Source: Methylibium rhizosphaerae (GTDB lineage Bacteria > Pseudomonadota > Gammaproteobacteria > Burkholderiales > Burkholderiaceae_C). Taken from it: a stretch of 64,000 nucleotides of DNA. Positions within the stretch are counted from its first letter, which is position 1. Every line of letters starts with the position of its first letter. A program made the translations under genes and the position numbers. A model generated the notes under the pieces. It did no database searches. It saw only the letters and a list, made by a program, of their open reading frames with translations, and was not told where the DNA came from. Shown here in pieces: positions 22,643-30,182 of this stretch. The stretch spans positions 1 through 64,000 of the forward strand of contig NZ_SWAR01000021.1 of assembly GCF_006386545.1 (NCBI RefSeq). Direction: 5' to 3'.

Positions 22643-23401
22643 TCAAGCCACCTGCTTCAACCCCCCGTCCTGCAAGGCAAACCCCTGCAGCACCCCGCTG
22701 TAGGCCTTTACCGGCGGCGCCGCCAGCGGCCCCCGCTTCGAGGTGCGCAGCCCCAGGCTCACCAGCGAATCCACCAGCTGCACGGCGGCAGTCACGCCGT
22801 CGATCACCGGCACGCCGATCTCGTGCGAGATCGCTTCGCACAGGTCGGTCATGCCGGCGCAGCCCAGCACGATCACGTCGGCCCCGTCTTCCTCCAGGGC
22901 GCGGCGGCACTCGTCGGTGATCAGTGCCCGGGCATTCGAGCCCGGCCGCTCTAGTTCGAGCACCGGCAGCTCGCACGCCCGCACCTTGGCGCAGAAGCGC
23001 TTCATGCCGTAGGCCTCGGCCAGGTGCCAGGCGATGCCGGTGGTGCGCCCCAGCGTGGTGACCACGCTGAAGCGGCTGCCGATCAAGCTCGCCATGTGCA
23101 TGGCGGCCTCCGCGATGCCAACCACCGGGCCGCGCGCCAGCTCGCGCGCGGCGAGCAGGCCCGGGTCGCCGAAGCAGGCGATCACGTAGCCGTCGACACC
23201 TTCGCGTTCGCCGCGCGCCACCTCCTGCAGCAGGCCGGGCACCGCCAGCGCCTCGTCGTAGTGACTCTCGATCGACGCCGGCCCCATCGACGGGCTCACG
23301 GCCACGACCTCGGTGCCGGGCCGCGCGATGGCACGCGCGCTCGCGGCCATCTTCTCGGTCATGCTCCAGGTGGTGTTGGGATTGATGATCCTGATCTTCA
23401 C
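22643..23401 (-). CDS. Aspartate/glutamate racemase family protein (hydantoin racemase-like)
   Basis: A 252-residue enzyme beginning at GTG 23401 (VKIRIINPNTTWSMTEKM, the standard N-terminus of hydantoin racemases), with GAGGGA 9 bases upstream. Both catalytic cysteines are visible: YVIACFGDPG and VIVLGCAGMTDL. The family racemises 5-substituted hydantoins or allantoin by a two-base mechanism. It lies 13 bp downstream of the NCS1 transporter, so imported allantoin or hydantoin is the likely substrate; no hydantoinase or allantoinase is in the window. An upstream ATG at 23428 would overlap the transporter gene by 14 bp. Confidence 0.9.
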   Translation of the reverse strand: MKIRIINPNTTWSMTEKMAASARAIARPGTEVVAVSPSMGPASIESHYDEALAVPGLLQEVARGEREGVDGYVIACFGDPGLLAARELARGPVVGIAEAAMHMASLIGSRFSVVTTLGRTTGIAWHLAEAYGMKRFCAKVRACELPVLELERPGSNARALITDECRRALEEDGADVIVLGCAGMTDLCEAISHEIGVPVIDGVTAAVQLVDSLVSLGLRTSKRGPLAAPPVKAYSGVLQGFALQDGGLKQVA

Positions 23402-23414
23402 GGTCGTGCGTCCC

Positions 23415-24905
23415 TCAGCGCTTGGCATTGAGCAGGGCGTAGAACACGAACCCCAGCCCCATGCCGATGAACCATGCGTAGTTCGCGGCGGGCCGCCAGG
23501 CCGGGATGAACACGCACAGCATCGGCACCAGGGCGGCGGGCACGAGCGCGGCGATGGCGCGGCGGTTGTAGCCGTTGCGGTACCAGTACTCGCCCTTGGG
23601 GCTCATCGAATACAGGTCGTCGACCTTGACCCGCTGGCCGCGCACCAGGTAGTAGTCGGCGATGAGGATGCCGAACAGCGGCCCGATGAAGGCGCCCAGC
23701 ACGTCGAGCGTGTAGTGGATCACCTCGGGATTGTTGTAGAGGTTCCAGGGCGTAATGAACACAGAGCCCACCGCGGCGATCATGCCGCCGGTGCGCCAGC
23801 TGATGCGCTGCGGCGCGACGTTCGAGAAGTCGAAGGCCGGCGACACGAAGTTGGCGACGATGTTGATGCCGATGGTGGCCACCATGAAGGTCAGCGCGCC
23901 CAGCACGACAGCGGTGGTGCTGTCGATCCTGCTCACGGTGTGCACCGGGTCGGTGATGAGTTCGCCGAACACAGGCAGCGTGGCGGCAGTGGTGATGACG
24001 GTGAGCAGCGAGAAGAACAGGAAGTTGACCGGCAGGCCCCAGAAGTTGCCCTTCTTCACCGCGTCGAAGCTCTTCGAGTAGCGCGAGAAGTCGCCGAAGT
24101 TGAGCATCGGGCCGCTGAAGTAGCTCACCACCAGCGCGATCGCCGACAGCATCACCGGCAGCGCGTCCCAGCCTTCGAACTTGATGCCGCCCAGGTTCAT
24201 GTTGATGTTGCTCCAGCCGGCCTTCCAGACCAGCCAGCCGCACAGCACGCCCATCACCACGTAGACCGCCGGGCCGGCCCAGTCGATGAAGCGGCGGATC
24301 GACTCCATGCCGTGCCAGAACACGAAGGCCTGCAGCACCCACATCACCATGAAGGCGACCCAGCCCAGCGTCGACAGGCCGGCGAAGCCGTGCTGCGACA
24401 CGTCGGCATACGGCGTCCACTGCGGGAAGAAGTGCAGCGCCACCACCATGAAGGCGGCCGAGGCGAGATAGGTCTGGATGCCGTACCAGGCCACCGCGAT
24501 GAGGCCGCGGATCACCGCCGGGATGTTGGCACCCAGCACGCCGAACGAGGCGCGGCAGATCACCGGATACGGCGTGCCGGTCACCTGGCTGGGCTTGGCC
24601 ACCAGGTTGCAGAAGAACTGCACGATGCAGATGCCCACCAGCAACGCTACCAGCACCTGCCAGCTCGACAGGCCGAGCGCGAACAGGCTGCCGGCGGTGA
24701 TGTAGCCGCCCACGCTGTGCACGTCGGACATCCAGAACGCAAAGATGTTGTATTGACCCCAGGTCTGCTTCTTCAGCGGCGCCAGGTCTTCGTTGGTGAG
24801 CCGGTCGTGGTAGCCGGGCTTGATCAAGGCGTTGCTCTCGTGAGCGGGGTGCGCCGGGGTGGGCTGGGCGCTTGCCGCGCTGTCGGCCAGGGCTGTGGTG
24901 TTCAT
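23415..24905 (-). CDS. NCS1-family nucleobase/hydantoin:cation symporter
   Basis: A 496-residue, twelve-helix inner-membrane transporter of the nucleobase:cation symporter-1 family (Mhp1, PucI, CodB relatives). The N-terminus LTNEDLAPLKKQTWGQYNIFAFWMSDVHSVGGYITAGSLFALGLS is diagnostic. The start is ATG 24905, after GAGGA with a 5-base gap; the 35 residues added by the longer ORF cover the promoter region. It is the first gene of the transporter-racemase-GntR unit, so its substrate is probably allantoin, a hydantoin or a pyrimidine base. A strong 28-bp palindrome lies 87 bp upstream. Confidence 0.93.
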   Translation of the reverse strand: MNTTALADSAASAQPTPAHPAHESNALIKPGYHDRLTNEDLAPLKKQTWGQYNIFAFWMSDVHSVGGYITAGSLFALGLSSWQVLVALLVGICIVQFFCNLVAKPSQVTGTPYPVICRASFGVLGANIPAVIRGLIAVAWYGIQTYLASAAFMVVALHFFPQWTPYADVSQHGFAGLSTLGWVAFMVMWVLQAFVFWHGMESIRRFIDWAGPAVYVVMGVLCGWLVWKAGWSNINMNLGGIKFEGWDALPVMLSAIALVVSYFSGPMLNFGDFSRYSKSFDAVKKGNFWGLPVNFLFFSLLTVITTAATLPVFGELITDPVHTVSRIDSTTAVVLGALTFMVATIGINIVANFVSPAFDFSNVAPQRISWRTGGMIAAVGSVFITPWNLYNNPEVIHYTLDVLGAFIGPLFGILIADYYLVRGQRVKVDDLYSMSPKGEYWYRNGYNRRAIAALVPAALVPMLCVFIPAWRPAANYAWFIGMGLGFVFYALLNAKR

Positions 24906-24991
24906 TGCAATCCTCGCAGCTTGGGGCGGTTCGGTCCCGGGGGTTTGTCTCCTCCACCCGGTCCGGTCGGCGACGGTATGGCACCGCTCGT

Positions 24992-25019
24992 ACCCATATG
25001 TTGTATACAAAATATGGGT
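24992..25019. promoter_or_regulatory. 28-bp palindrome upstream of the NCS1 operon
   Basis: Outer arms ACCCATAT (24992-24999) and ATATGGGT (25012-25019) flank the perfect inner palindrome TTGTATACAA (25001-25010). Only the single G/A pair at 25000/25011 breaks symmetry. The inner GT...AC half-sites fit the FadR-subgroup GntR consensus, and a gene for such a regulator is the last gene of this operon. Autoregulation by that protein is the simplest reading. Confidence 0.6.
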
Positions 25020-25059
25020 TCAATCAAGCTGAAAGATGCCAGGGTTTTCGAGCGCTATG

Positions 25060-25084
25060 AAAAAAGCCGCCTTGATTGGCGGCT
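25060..25084 (-). terminator. Rho-independent terminator of the iorAB operon
   Basis: Read on the minus strand, a perfect 7-bp stem AGCCGCC/GGCGGCT with a 6-nt loop (25065-25084) is followed by six T residues (25060-25065). It lies 28 bp after the IorB stop and separates this operon from the NCS1 promoter region. Confidence 0.85.
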
Positions 25085-25111
25085 GGTTCTGCGGGGACGG
25101 GTGTCGCGGCC

Positions 25112-27400
25112 TCAGAGCCGCAGCGGCAGCTCGCGCAGCCGGCGCCCGGTCAGCTTGAACAGGGCATTGGCCAGTGCCGGCGCCACCGGTGGCGTGGCCG
25201 GTTCGCCCACGCCGGTGGGTGAGTTCGTGCTGGGCACGATGTGGGTTTCGATGAGCGGCGTGTCCTTCAGCGCGAGCAGCGGGTTGCTCGGGAAGTTGGT
25301 CTGCTGCACCACGCTGCCGGCGATGTCGATGCGGCCGTGCAGCGCTGCGGTGAGCCCGAAGATCACGCCGCTTTCCATCTGCTGCGCCACGATGTTCGGA
25401 TTGACCACGGTGCCGCAGTCGATGGCGCACGCCACCCGGTGCACCCGCGGCTGCCTGCCCGTCTCGTCGAGCGAGACCTCCAGCACCTCGGCCACGATGG
25501 AGCCGAAGCTTTCGTGCAGCGCCACGCCGCGGGCCCGGCCCGGAGGCAGCGGTGCGTTCCAGCCGGCCTTTTCGGCCGCCAGCCGCAGCACCGCGGCATG
25601 GCGGGGCATGCCTTTCAGCAGCGACAGGCGAAAGGCCACCGGGTCCTGCTTCGCCTCGTGGGCCAGCTCGTCGAAGAAGCCTTCGCTGAAGAAGGCGTTG
25701 TGCGAGTGGCCGACCGAGCGCCAGTAGCCGATCGGCACGCCGCTTTTCGTGGCCACGTGCGCCATGCGCTGGTGCGGCACGTCGTAGGGCAGATCGAACA
25801 GGCCTTCCATGGCGGTCTTGTCGGGCATGTCCACCGGGCCGGCCAGCGAAGGCAGGCCCCGTTCGAGCCAGCGCGGCGTGATGGCGTCGCCCGCACTCGA
25901 GAAGCGCAGGCTCTGCGGCTGGCCCTGTGCATCAAGCGTGGCCTTGAGCACCGCCACGCCGGCAGGCCGGTAGAAGTCGTGGGTGGTGTCTTCCTCGCGC
26001 GACCACACCAGCTGCACCGGCTGGCCGCCCGCTTCCTGGGCCACGGTGACGGCCTGCGCGACGAAGTCGATGTCGAGCCGGCGCCCGAAGCCGCCGCCGA
26101 GCAGCGTCACATGGACGGTCACCGCACTTTCCGGCACACCGGCCGCCCGCGCCGCGGCGGCGCGGGCGAAACCAGGCACCTGCGTGGGTGCCCACACGGT
26201 GACGTGCCCGTCCTTCACCTGGGCGGTGCAGTTGATCGGCTCCATCGCGGCATGCGCGAGGTAGGGCGCGCGGTACACCGCCTCGAGGGTGCGCGGCGCG
26301 CCGGCCTCGGCAGCCGCCACGTCGCCGCGCTGGTGGAAGGCGAAGCCGCCCTCCTGAGACGAGGCCTCGCGGGCTTGCGCCTCGAGCCGCTGCACGATGG
26401 CTGCGGAATCGAGCGTGCCGGCCGGCGGCGGCGCCCACTCGATCTGCAGCGCCTCGACTGCCTGGCGTGCATGCCAGGTGGTGGTGCCGATCACCGCGAC
26501 GCCGGCTGTGGAGCCCGCGGCTGGTGGCAGCCGCACCAGCCGCAGCGCCCCGGCACGGCGCAGCACCTCGTCTTCGTTGACGATGCGCCGCGGCGCACCG
26601 CCCAGCATCGGGCACATGCGCACCGCGGCATGCACCAGCCCTTGCGGCCGCACGTCGAGACCGAAGACGGCCCGGCCGCTGCTCTTGGCCGGCACGTCGA
26701 TGCGCGGCAGCGGCCGGCCGATCAGCCGCCAGTGCTCGCGCGGCTTGAGCGTCACCGTGCCGGCGGGCGTGGCCGACGCCTGCTTCACCAGCTCGCCGAA
26801 ATGAGCTTTCGGCCCGGAGGCATGGCTGACCATGCCGCTGGTCACCTCGATCTCGTCGGCCGGCAGCTTCCAGCGCAGCGATGCGGCGTTGACGATCTGG
26901 GCGCGCGCGGTGGCGGCGGCCCAGCGCAGCGGCTCCCAGGCATCGGCCACGCTCGACGAGCCGCCGGTGGCATTGACGCCCAGCTCGCGGGCCAGCTTGG
27001 CCACGAACCAGCGGCCGGCTTTCACCATGTCGGTTTCGCGGCCCGGCTCGCTGTCGCGCGGATGGAAAGGCAGGCTGCCGACGAACATCTCGACGTTGCC
27101 GTACAGCGCGTCATGCCCGGCCTGCACCAGCTGTAGCTGCTCGAGCGAAACGCCCAGCTCCTCGGCCGCCAGCTGGGCCAGCGCGGTGTGGATGCCCTGG
27201 CCCATCTCGCTGCGCGGCATGGCGAGCATGGCCCGGCCATCGGCTGCGATCTTGACCCAGCCGTTGAGCGCGATCTCGCCTTGCGCGGTGGCCAGCAGGT
27301 CGCGGCCGCCCAGCCGCGAGCGCGGCGGCAGGAGCCCCCAGCCCACCAGCAGCGCGCCGCCCGCCGCGGCGCCGCCGAGCAGCAGGTGGCGGCGTTTCAT
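25112..27400 (-). CDS. iorB: Molybdopterin-binding subunit of an isoquinoline 1-oxidoreductase-like enzyme
   Basis: A 762-residue large subunit of the xanthine oxidase superfamily, IorB/aldehyde dehydrogenase type. A twin-arginine signal (MKRRHLLLGGAAAGGALLVGWG) indicates folded export to the periplasm, as in other IorB proteins. Cofactor motifs include EMGQGIHTALAQLAAEELGV, GGGFGRR and the C-terminal catalytic Glu in SPTGVGEPATPP. It overlaps the start of its codons with the small subunit gene by ATGA, so the 2:1 complex is translationally coupled. The substrate is probably an N-heterocycle or aldehyde. No XdhC-type maturation factor is adjacent. Confidence 0.93.
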   Translation of the reverse strand: MKRRHLLLGGAAAGGALLVGWGLLPPRSRLGGRDLLATAQGEIALNGWVKIAADGRAMLAMPRSEMGQGIHTALAQLAAEELGVSLEQLQLVQAGHDALYGNVEMFVGSLPFHPRDSEPGRETDMVKAGRWFVAKLARELGVNATGGSSSVADAWEPLRWAAATARAQIVNAASLRWKLPADEIEVTSGMVSHASGPKAHFGELVKQASATPAGTVTLKPREHWRLIGRPLPRIDVPAKSSGRAVFGLDVRPQGLVHAAVRMCPMLGGAPRRIVNEDEVLRRAGALRLVRLPPAAGSTAGVAVIGTTTWHARQAVEALQIEWAPPPAGTLDSAAIVQRLEAQAREASSQEGGFAFHQRGDVAAAEAGAPRTLEAVYRAPYLAHAAMEPINCTAQVKDGHVTVWAPTQVPGFARAAAARAAGVPESAVTVHVTLLGGGFGRRLDIDFVAQAVTVAQEAGGQPVQLVWSREEDTTHDFYRPAGVAVLKATLDAQGQPQSLRFSSAGDAITPRWLERGLPSLAGPVDMPDKTAMEGLFDLPYDVPHQRMAHVATKSGVPIGYWRSVGHSHNAFFSEGFFDELAHEAKQDPVAFRLSLLKGMPRHAAVLRLAAEKAGWNAPLPPGRARGVALHESFGSIVAEVLEVSLDETGRQPRVHRVACAIDCGTVVNPNIVAQQMESGVIFGLTAALHGRIDIAGSVVQQTNFPSNPLLALKDTPLIETHIVPSTNSPTGVGEPATPPVAPALANALFKLTGRRLRELPLRL

Positions 27401-27912
27401 GCGAGGGCCTTCCTGGCGCCGGCCGGCTTGGCCAGTTCCTGCGCCGCGCTGTGGATCGCCACCCGCACCCGCGGGTAGGTACCGCAGCGGCACAGGTTGG
27501 TGATGGCCGCGTCGATGTCGCGGTCGGTGGGTTTCGGGTTCCTGTCGAGCAGGGAAGCGGCCGCCATCAGCATGCCGCTCTGGCAGTAGCCGCATTGCGG
27601 CACCTGGTGCTGCACCCAGGCCCGCTGCAGCGCCGGGCCGGCAGGCGAGCCCTTGGCGGCGGCGGTCTGCGGGTCGGACAGGCCCTCGATGGTCTGGATC
27701 GCGCGGCCCTGGGCCGAGGCCAGCGGCGTGACGCAGGAGCGCACCGCTTCGCCGTCGAGGCGCACCGTGCAGGCGCCGCAGGCGGCCACCCCGCAGCCGA
27801 ACTTCGTGCCGGTGAGCTGCAACACGTCGCGCAGGGCCCACAGCAAGGGCATCGCGGGGTCGACTTGAGCGTCGGGCAGGTCGAAAAGGCGCCCGTTGAT
27901 GTTGAGCTGCAT
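27397..27912 (-). CDS. iorA: [2Fe-2S] subunit of an isoquinoline 1-oxidoreductase-like enzyme
   Basis: A 171-residue two-cluster ferredoxin subunit that passes electrons from the molybdenum site. The N-terminal plant-type cluster is bound by CGVAACGACTV plus a distal Cys in VRSCVTP. The second, helical cluster domain has CGYCQSGM and CRCGTYPRVR. The start is ATG 27912 (MQLNINGRLFDLPDAQ). Its stop overlaps the iorB start by 4 bp. No signal peptide is present, as expected for export in complex with IorB. Confidence 0.93.
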   Translation of the reverse strand: MQLNINGRLFDLPDAQVDPAMPLLWALRDVLQLTGTKFGCGVAACGACTVRLDGEAVRSCVTPLASAQGRAIQTIEGLSDPQTAAAKGSPAGPALQRAWVQHQVPQCGYCQSGMLMAAASLLDRNPKPTDRDIDAAITNLCRCGTYPRVRVAIHSAAQELAKPAGARKALA

Positions 27913-27968
27913 GGCTGGGGCTCCCTCGGAGTGCGAGCCGGCATTCTCTGCCAGGGGGTCCCGCTCGT

Positions 27969-27986
27969 CTGGGGAGGATTCCCCAG
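27969..27986. promoter_or_regulatory. Palindrome upstream of iorA
   Basis: CTGGGGA-GGAT-TCCCCAG, 7-bp perfect arms, 57 bp before the iorA start in a 103-bp gap. It could be an operator for the hydroxylase operon; no regulator is adjacent. Confidence 0.4.
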
Positions 27987-27988
27987 CA

Positions 27989-28010
27989 GCTGTCGCGTCA
28001 CGGCGACAGC
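27989..28010. terminator. Hairpin after the phosphatase-like gene
   Basis: GCTGTCGC-GTCACG-GCGACAGC, 8-bp perfect stem, starts 5 bp beyond the stop of the leftward phosphatase-like gene. It lacks a T-run, so it may only stabilise the 3' end or act with Rho. Confidence 0.4.
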
Positions 28011-28015
28011 AACCA

Positions 28016-28645
28016 TCAGTCACTGCGCCTGCGTACCGCGCCGTGATAGGCCGCAAGCACCGGCAAGGGCACGCGCGACACCAGCTCATAACCCGACGCC
28101 TTGATCGCCGGCCTGAACACCGCGAGTTCGCCGGGGCCTGCCTGGGCGAAGCGCGGGCCGAAGGCCGAGGCGAGGTTGGCGCGGTGGGTGACGACCAGCG
28201 TGTTGGTGCCAGGGGCCGGCTGGGTGGCGGCAAGGGTTCGCAGCACTTCCGTCCTGGCCTGGGGCGGCGGCGCCAGCTCCCTGAGTTTGCTGACGCGCCA
28301 GCGTCCGCTCTGCACGCGCACGGCGATGCGCTCGGCGGTCTCGGCGCTGCTGCCCACCGTGCTGGCGTACACGAGGCCGACCGGCACCGTTTCGGCCGCG
28401 AGCAGCTTGCCGATGCCCGAGGCGTTGAGCCGGCCGGTGTCGGACAGCGCCTGGCGGTCCTGCCGTTCGGTGGCGCCATGCAGCACCACCACCACGTAGC
28501 CGCCGGCGCGCAGCTGCTGCATCAGCTGCGCCGTGTGCTCGACCGAGGGCGCCTGCTGCGGTGCCGCGGCGGCAGCACAGGCGAACACCCAGCAGGCCGC
28601 TAGGGCTGCGAGCCGGTGGGCGGAGGCAATGGCGGAGTGTTTCAT
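28016..28645 (-). CDS. Histidine-phosphatase-like protein with degenerate active site, secreted
   Basis: A 209-residue protein with a signal peptide (MKHSAIASAHRLAALAACWVFACAAAAA). The fold resembles the phosphoglycerate-mutase/histidine phosphatase superfamily: LRAGGYVVVVLHGATERQDRQALSDTGRLNASGIGKLL, VYASTVGSSAETAERI and TLVVTHRANLASAFG. The catalytic RHG motif is replaced by LHG, so the nucleophilic His may remain but the essential Arg is missing; the second His survives in VTHRAN. It may bind rather than hydrolyse phosphate esters. It is monocistronic as far as can be seen. Confidence 0.75.
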   Translation of the reverse strand: MKHSAIASAHRLAALAACWVFACAAAAAPQQAPSVEHTAQLMQQLRAGGYVVVVLHGATERQDRQALSDTGRLNASGIGKLLAAETVPVGLVYASTVGSSAETAERIAVRVQSGRWRVSKLRELAPPPQARTEVLRTLAATQPAPGTNTLVVTHRANLASAFGPRFAQAGPGELAVFRPAIKASGYELVSRVPLPVLAAYHGAVRRRSD

Positions 28646-28785
28646 GGGAGCACGCGGCGGCGTGGCGCCAATGTGCGCCTATCCGGCCCCCGTGCCTAGT
28701 GCCCCGTGGCGCCCGAGCACCCACTCAACCCCGGGGGGAACCCTCACGCGCTACCCTCGCGCGTCCAATTCGTCACGAGAACCGC

Positions 28786-29430
28786 ATGAACGCAATGAAG
28801 ATCGACATCGTGTCCGACGTGGTGTGCCCGTGGTGCGCCATCGGGCTCAAGTCGCTGGAGACAGCGCTGGCCCGGCTGGACGGTCAGGTGAGCGCCGAGC
28901 TGCACTTCCAGCCCTTCGAGCTGAATCCGCAGATGGGCCCCGAGGGGCAGGACATCGTCGAGCACCTGAGCCAGAAGTACGGCATCGACGCCGAGCAGAT
29001 CGAGCGCAACCAGCACAACATCCGCGAGCGCGGCGCCTCGGTGGGCTTCCGCTTCGAGATGGACAAGCGCTCGCGCACCTACAACACCTTCGACGCGCAC
29101 CGGCTGCTGCACTGGGCCGGACTCGAGGGCCGCCAGCTGCCGCTCAAGCATGCGCTGCTCGAGGCCTACTTCACCCACGGCAGGAATCCGGGCGACCACG
29201 AGGTGCTGGTGCAGCTGGCAGCCGACGTCGGGCTCGATGCGGCGCGTGCGCGCGAGGTGCTCGCGAGCGGGGCCTATGCAGACGAGGTGAAGCAGCGCGA
29301 GCGCTTTTACCTCGACCATGGCATCCATTCGGTGCCGGCGGTGATCGTCAACGACCGGCACCTCATTTCGGGCGGCCAGCCTCCCGAGGTGTTCGAGCAG
29401 GCGTTGCGGCAGATCGCCGCGCAAGGTTAG
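28786..29430 (+). CDS. DsbA-family oxidoreductase, FrnE-like
   Basis: A 214-residue cytosolic thioredoxin-fold protein (no signal peptide) of the FrnE/2-hydroxychromene isomerase-like DsbA group. The active site CPWC is in DIVSDVVCPWCAIGLKSLE, followed by an inserted helical domain (about 45-150) with RTYNTFDAHRLLHWA. The cis-Pro region SVPAVIVNDRHLISGGQPPEVFEQAL closes the fold. The ATG at 28786 was chosen over the longer frame from 28561, which covers the intergenic region. The role in redox stress is inferred from family members. Confidence 0.9.
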   Translation: MNAMKIDIVSDVVCPWCAIGLKSLETALARLDGQVSAELHFQPFELNPQMGPEGQDIVEHLSQKYGIDAEQIERNQHNIRERGASVGFRFEMDKRSRTYNTFDAHRLLHWAGLEGRQLPLKHALLEAYFTHGRNPGDHEVLVQLAADVGLDAARAREVLASGAYADEVKQRERFYLDHGIHSVPAVIVNDRHLISGGQPPEVFEQALRQIAAQG

Positions 29431-29536
29431 GAGGCGGGGCGGCAGAGGTGGTGGCCCGCTTGTCGGACGGCGCGCACGACGCGCGTCGGACCCGTGCACC
29501 GGCTTCCTTGCAAGCCCCAACATCTCTTCGATCCGG

Positions 29537-29566
29537 TTGCGAAACCTTGGGGAAAACGCCTGTATC
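29537..29566 (+). promoter_or_regulatory. Putative promoter of the DUF4148 gene
   Basis: TTGCGA (29537-29542) and TGTATC (29561-29566) are separated by 18 bp, resembling a sigma-70 promoter in the 194-bp gap before the DUF4148 gene. Confidence 0.3.
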
Positions 29567-29624
29567 CCACAAGACACGGCGGCCGCGCGGCTGCCCTCGT
29601 TTCAACAACGGAAAGGAGTTCCTG

Positions 29625-30176
29625 ATGTTGCGCCGATATCAACGATCGATGGTGATGGCGGCGGTGCTTGGTGCCTTGTCGGCTCCCGTGGCCTTTGCCG
29701 CGGCAGACAACACCGAGACCGACCAGGCACCGCGCACCCGCGCCGAGGTGGTGTCCGAGCTGGAAGCCGCCCGTGCGATGGGCTGGACCCCCTCGATGGG
29801 TGAGGAAACCGGGCGTCTCGAAGTGGTGGCGCAGCCGGTGGCCGGCCAGCTGACCCGCGAAGAGGTGAAGGCGGAGTACTTGCAGGCGCGCGAAGAGGGC
29901 TTGCTGGACGACAGCAGCTCCGGCCCGTCGCCGGAAGTGCTGGCGCGCCGCGAGGCGAAGAATGCGCAGCAGTATGAAGAGATCGTCGCGGCCAACCTGC
30001 AGGCCGAGCATGAGCGCCAGGCCGCGCTGGACCTGCAGCAGCAGGTTGCGATGGCCGAGACCGTGGAAAGCGGCGAGATGACCTACGACGAGTACCTGGA
30101 GGTCTACGCGCCGGCTGCCGGCGAGCCGGGGCTCAGCAGCACCACCCAGGTCGAGCCGGAGCCGCTGCCCGAGTAG
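29625..30176 (+). CDS. DUF4148 domain-containing secreted protein
   Basis: A 183-residue protein with a signal peptide (MLRRYQRSMVMAAVLGALSAPVAFA). It carries two DUF4148-like motifs, TRAEVVSELEAARAMGW and TREEVKAEYLQAREEGL, about 50 residues apart, followed by a charged helical region (about 95-150) and an acidic tail. The start ATG 29625 follows AAAGGAG. DUF4148 proteins are abundant in Burkholderiales and have no assigned function; a periplasmic location is inferred. It is convergent with the M14 peptidase gene, with a 6-bp gap. Confidence 0.8.
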   Translation: MLRRYQRSMVMAAVLGALSAPVAFAAADNTETDQAPRTRAEVVSELEAARAMGWTPSMGEETGRLEVVAQPVAGQLTREEVKAEYLQAREEGLLDDSSSGPSPEVLARREAKNAQQYEEIVAANLQAEHERQAALDLQQQVAMAETVESGEMTYDEYLEVYAPAAGEPGLSSTTQVEPEPLPE

Positions 30177-30182
30177 CGTTGC

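Noticed and set aside
23313-25727. A long plus-strand frame opposite the NCS1 transporter and the end of iorB
   Set aside because: No domain, antisense to conserved genes, and it runs through the terminator and palindrome.
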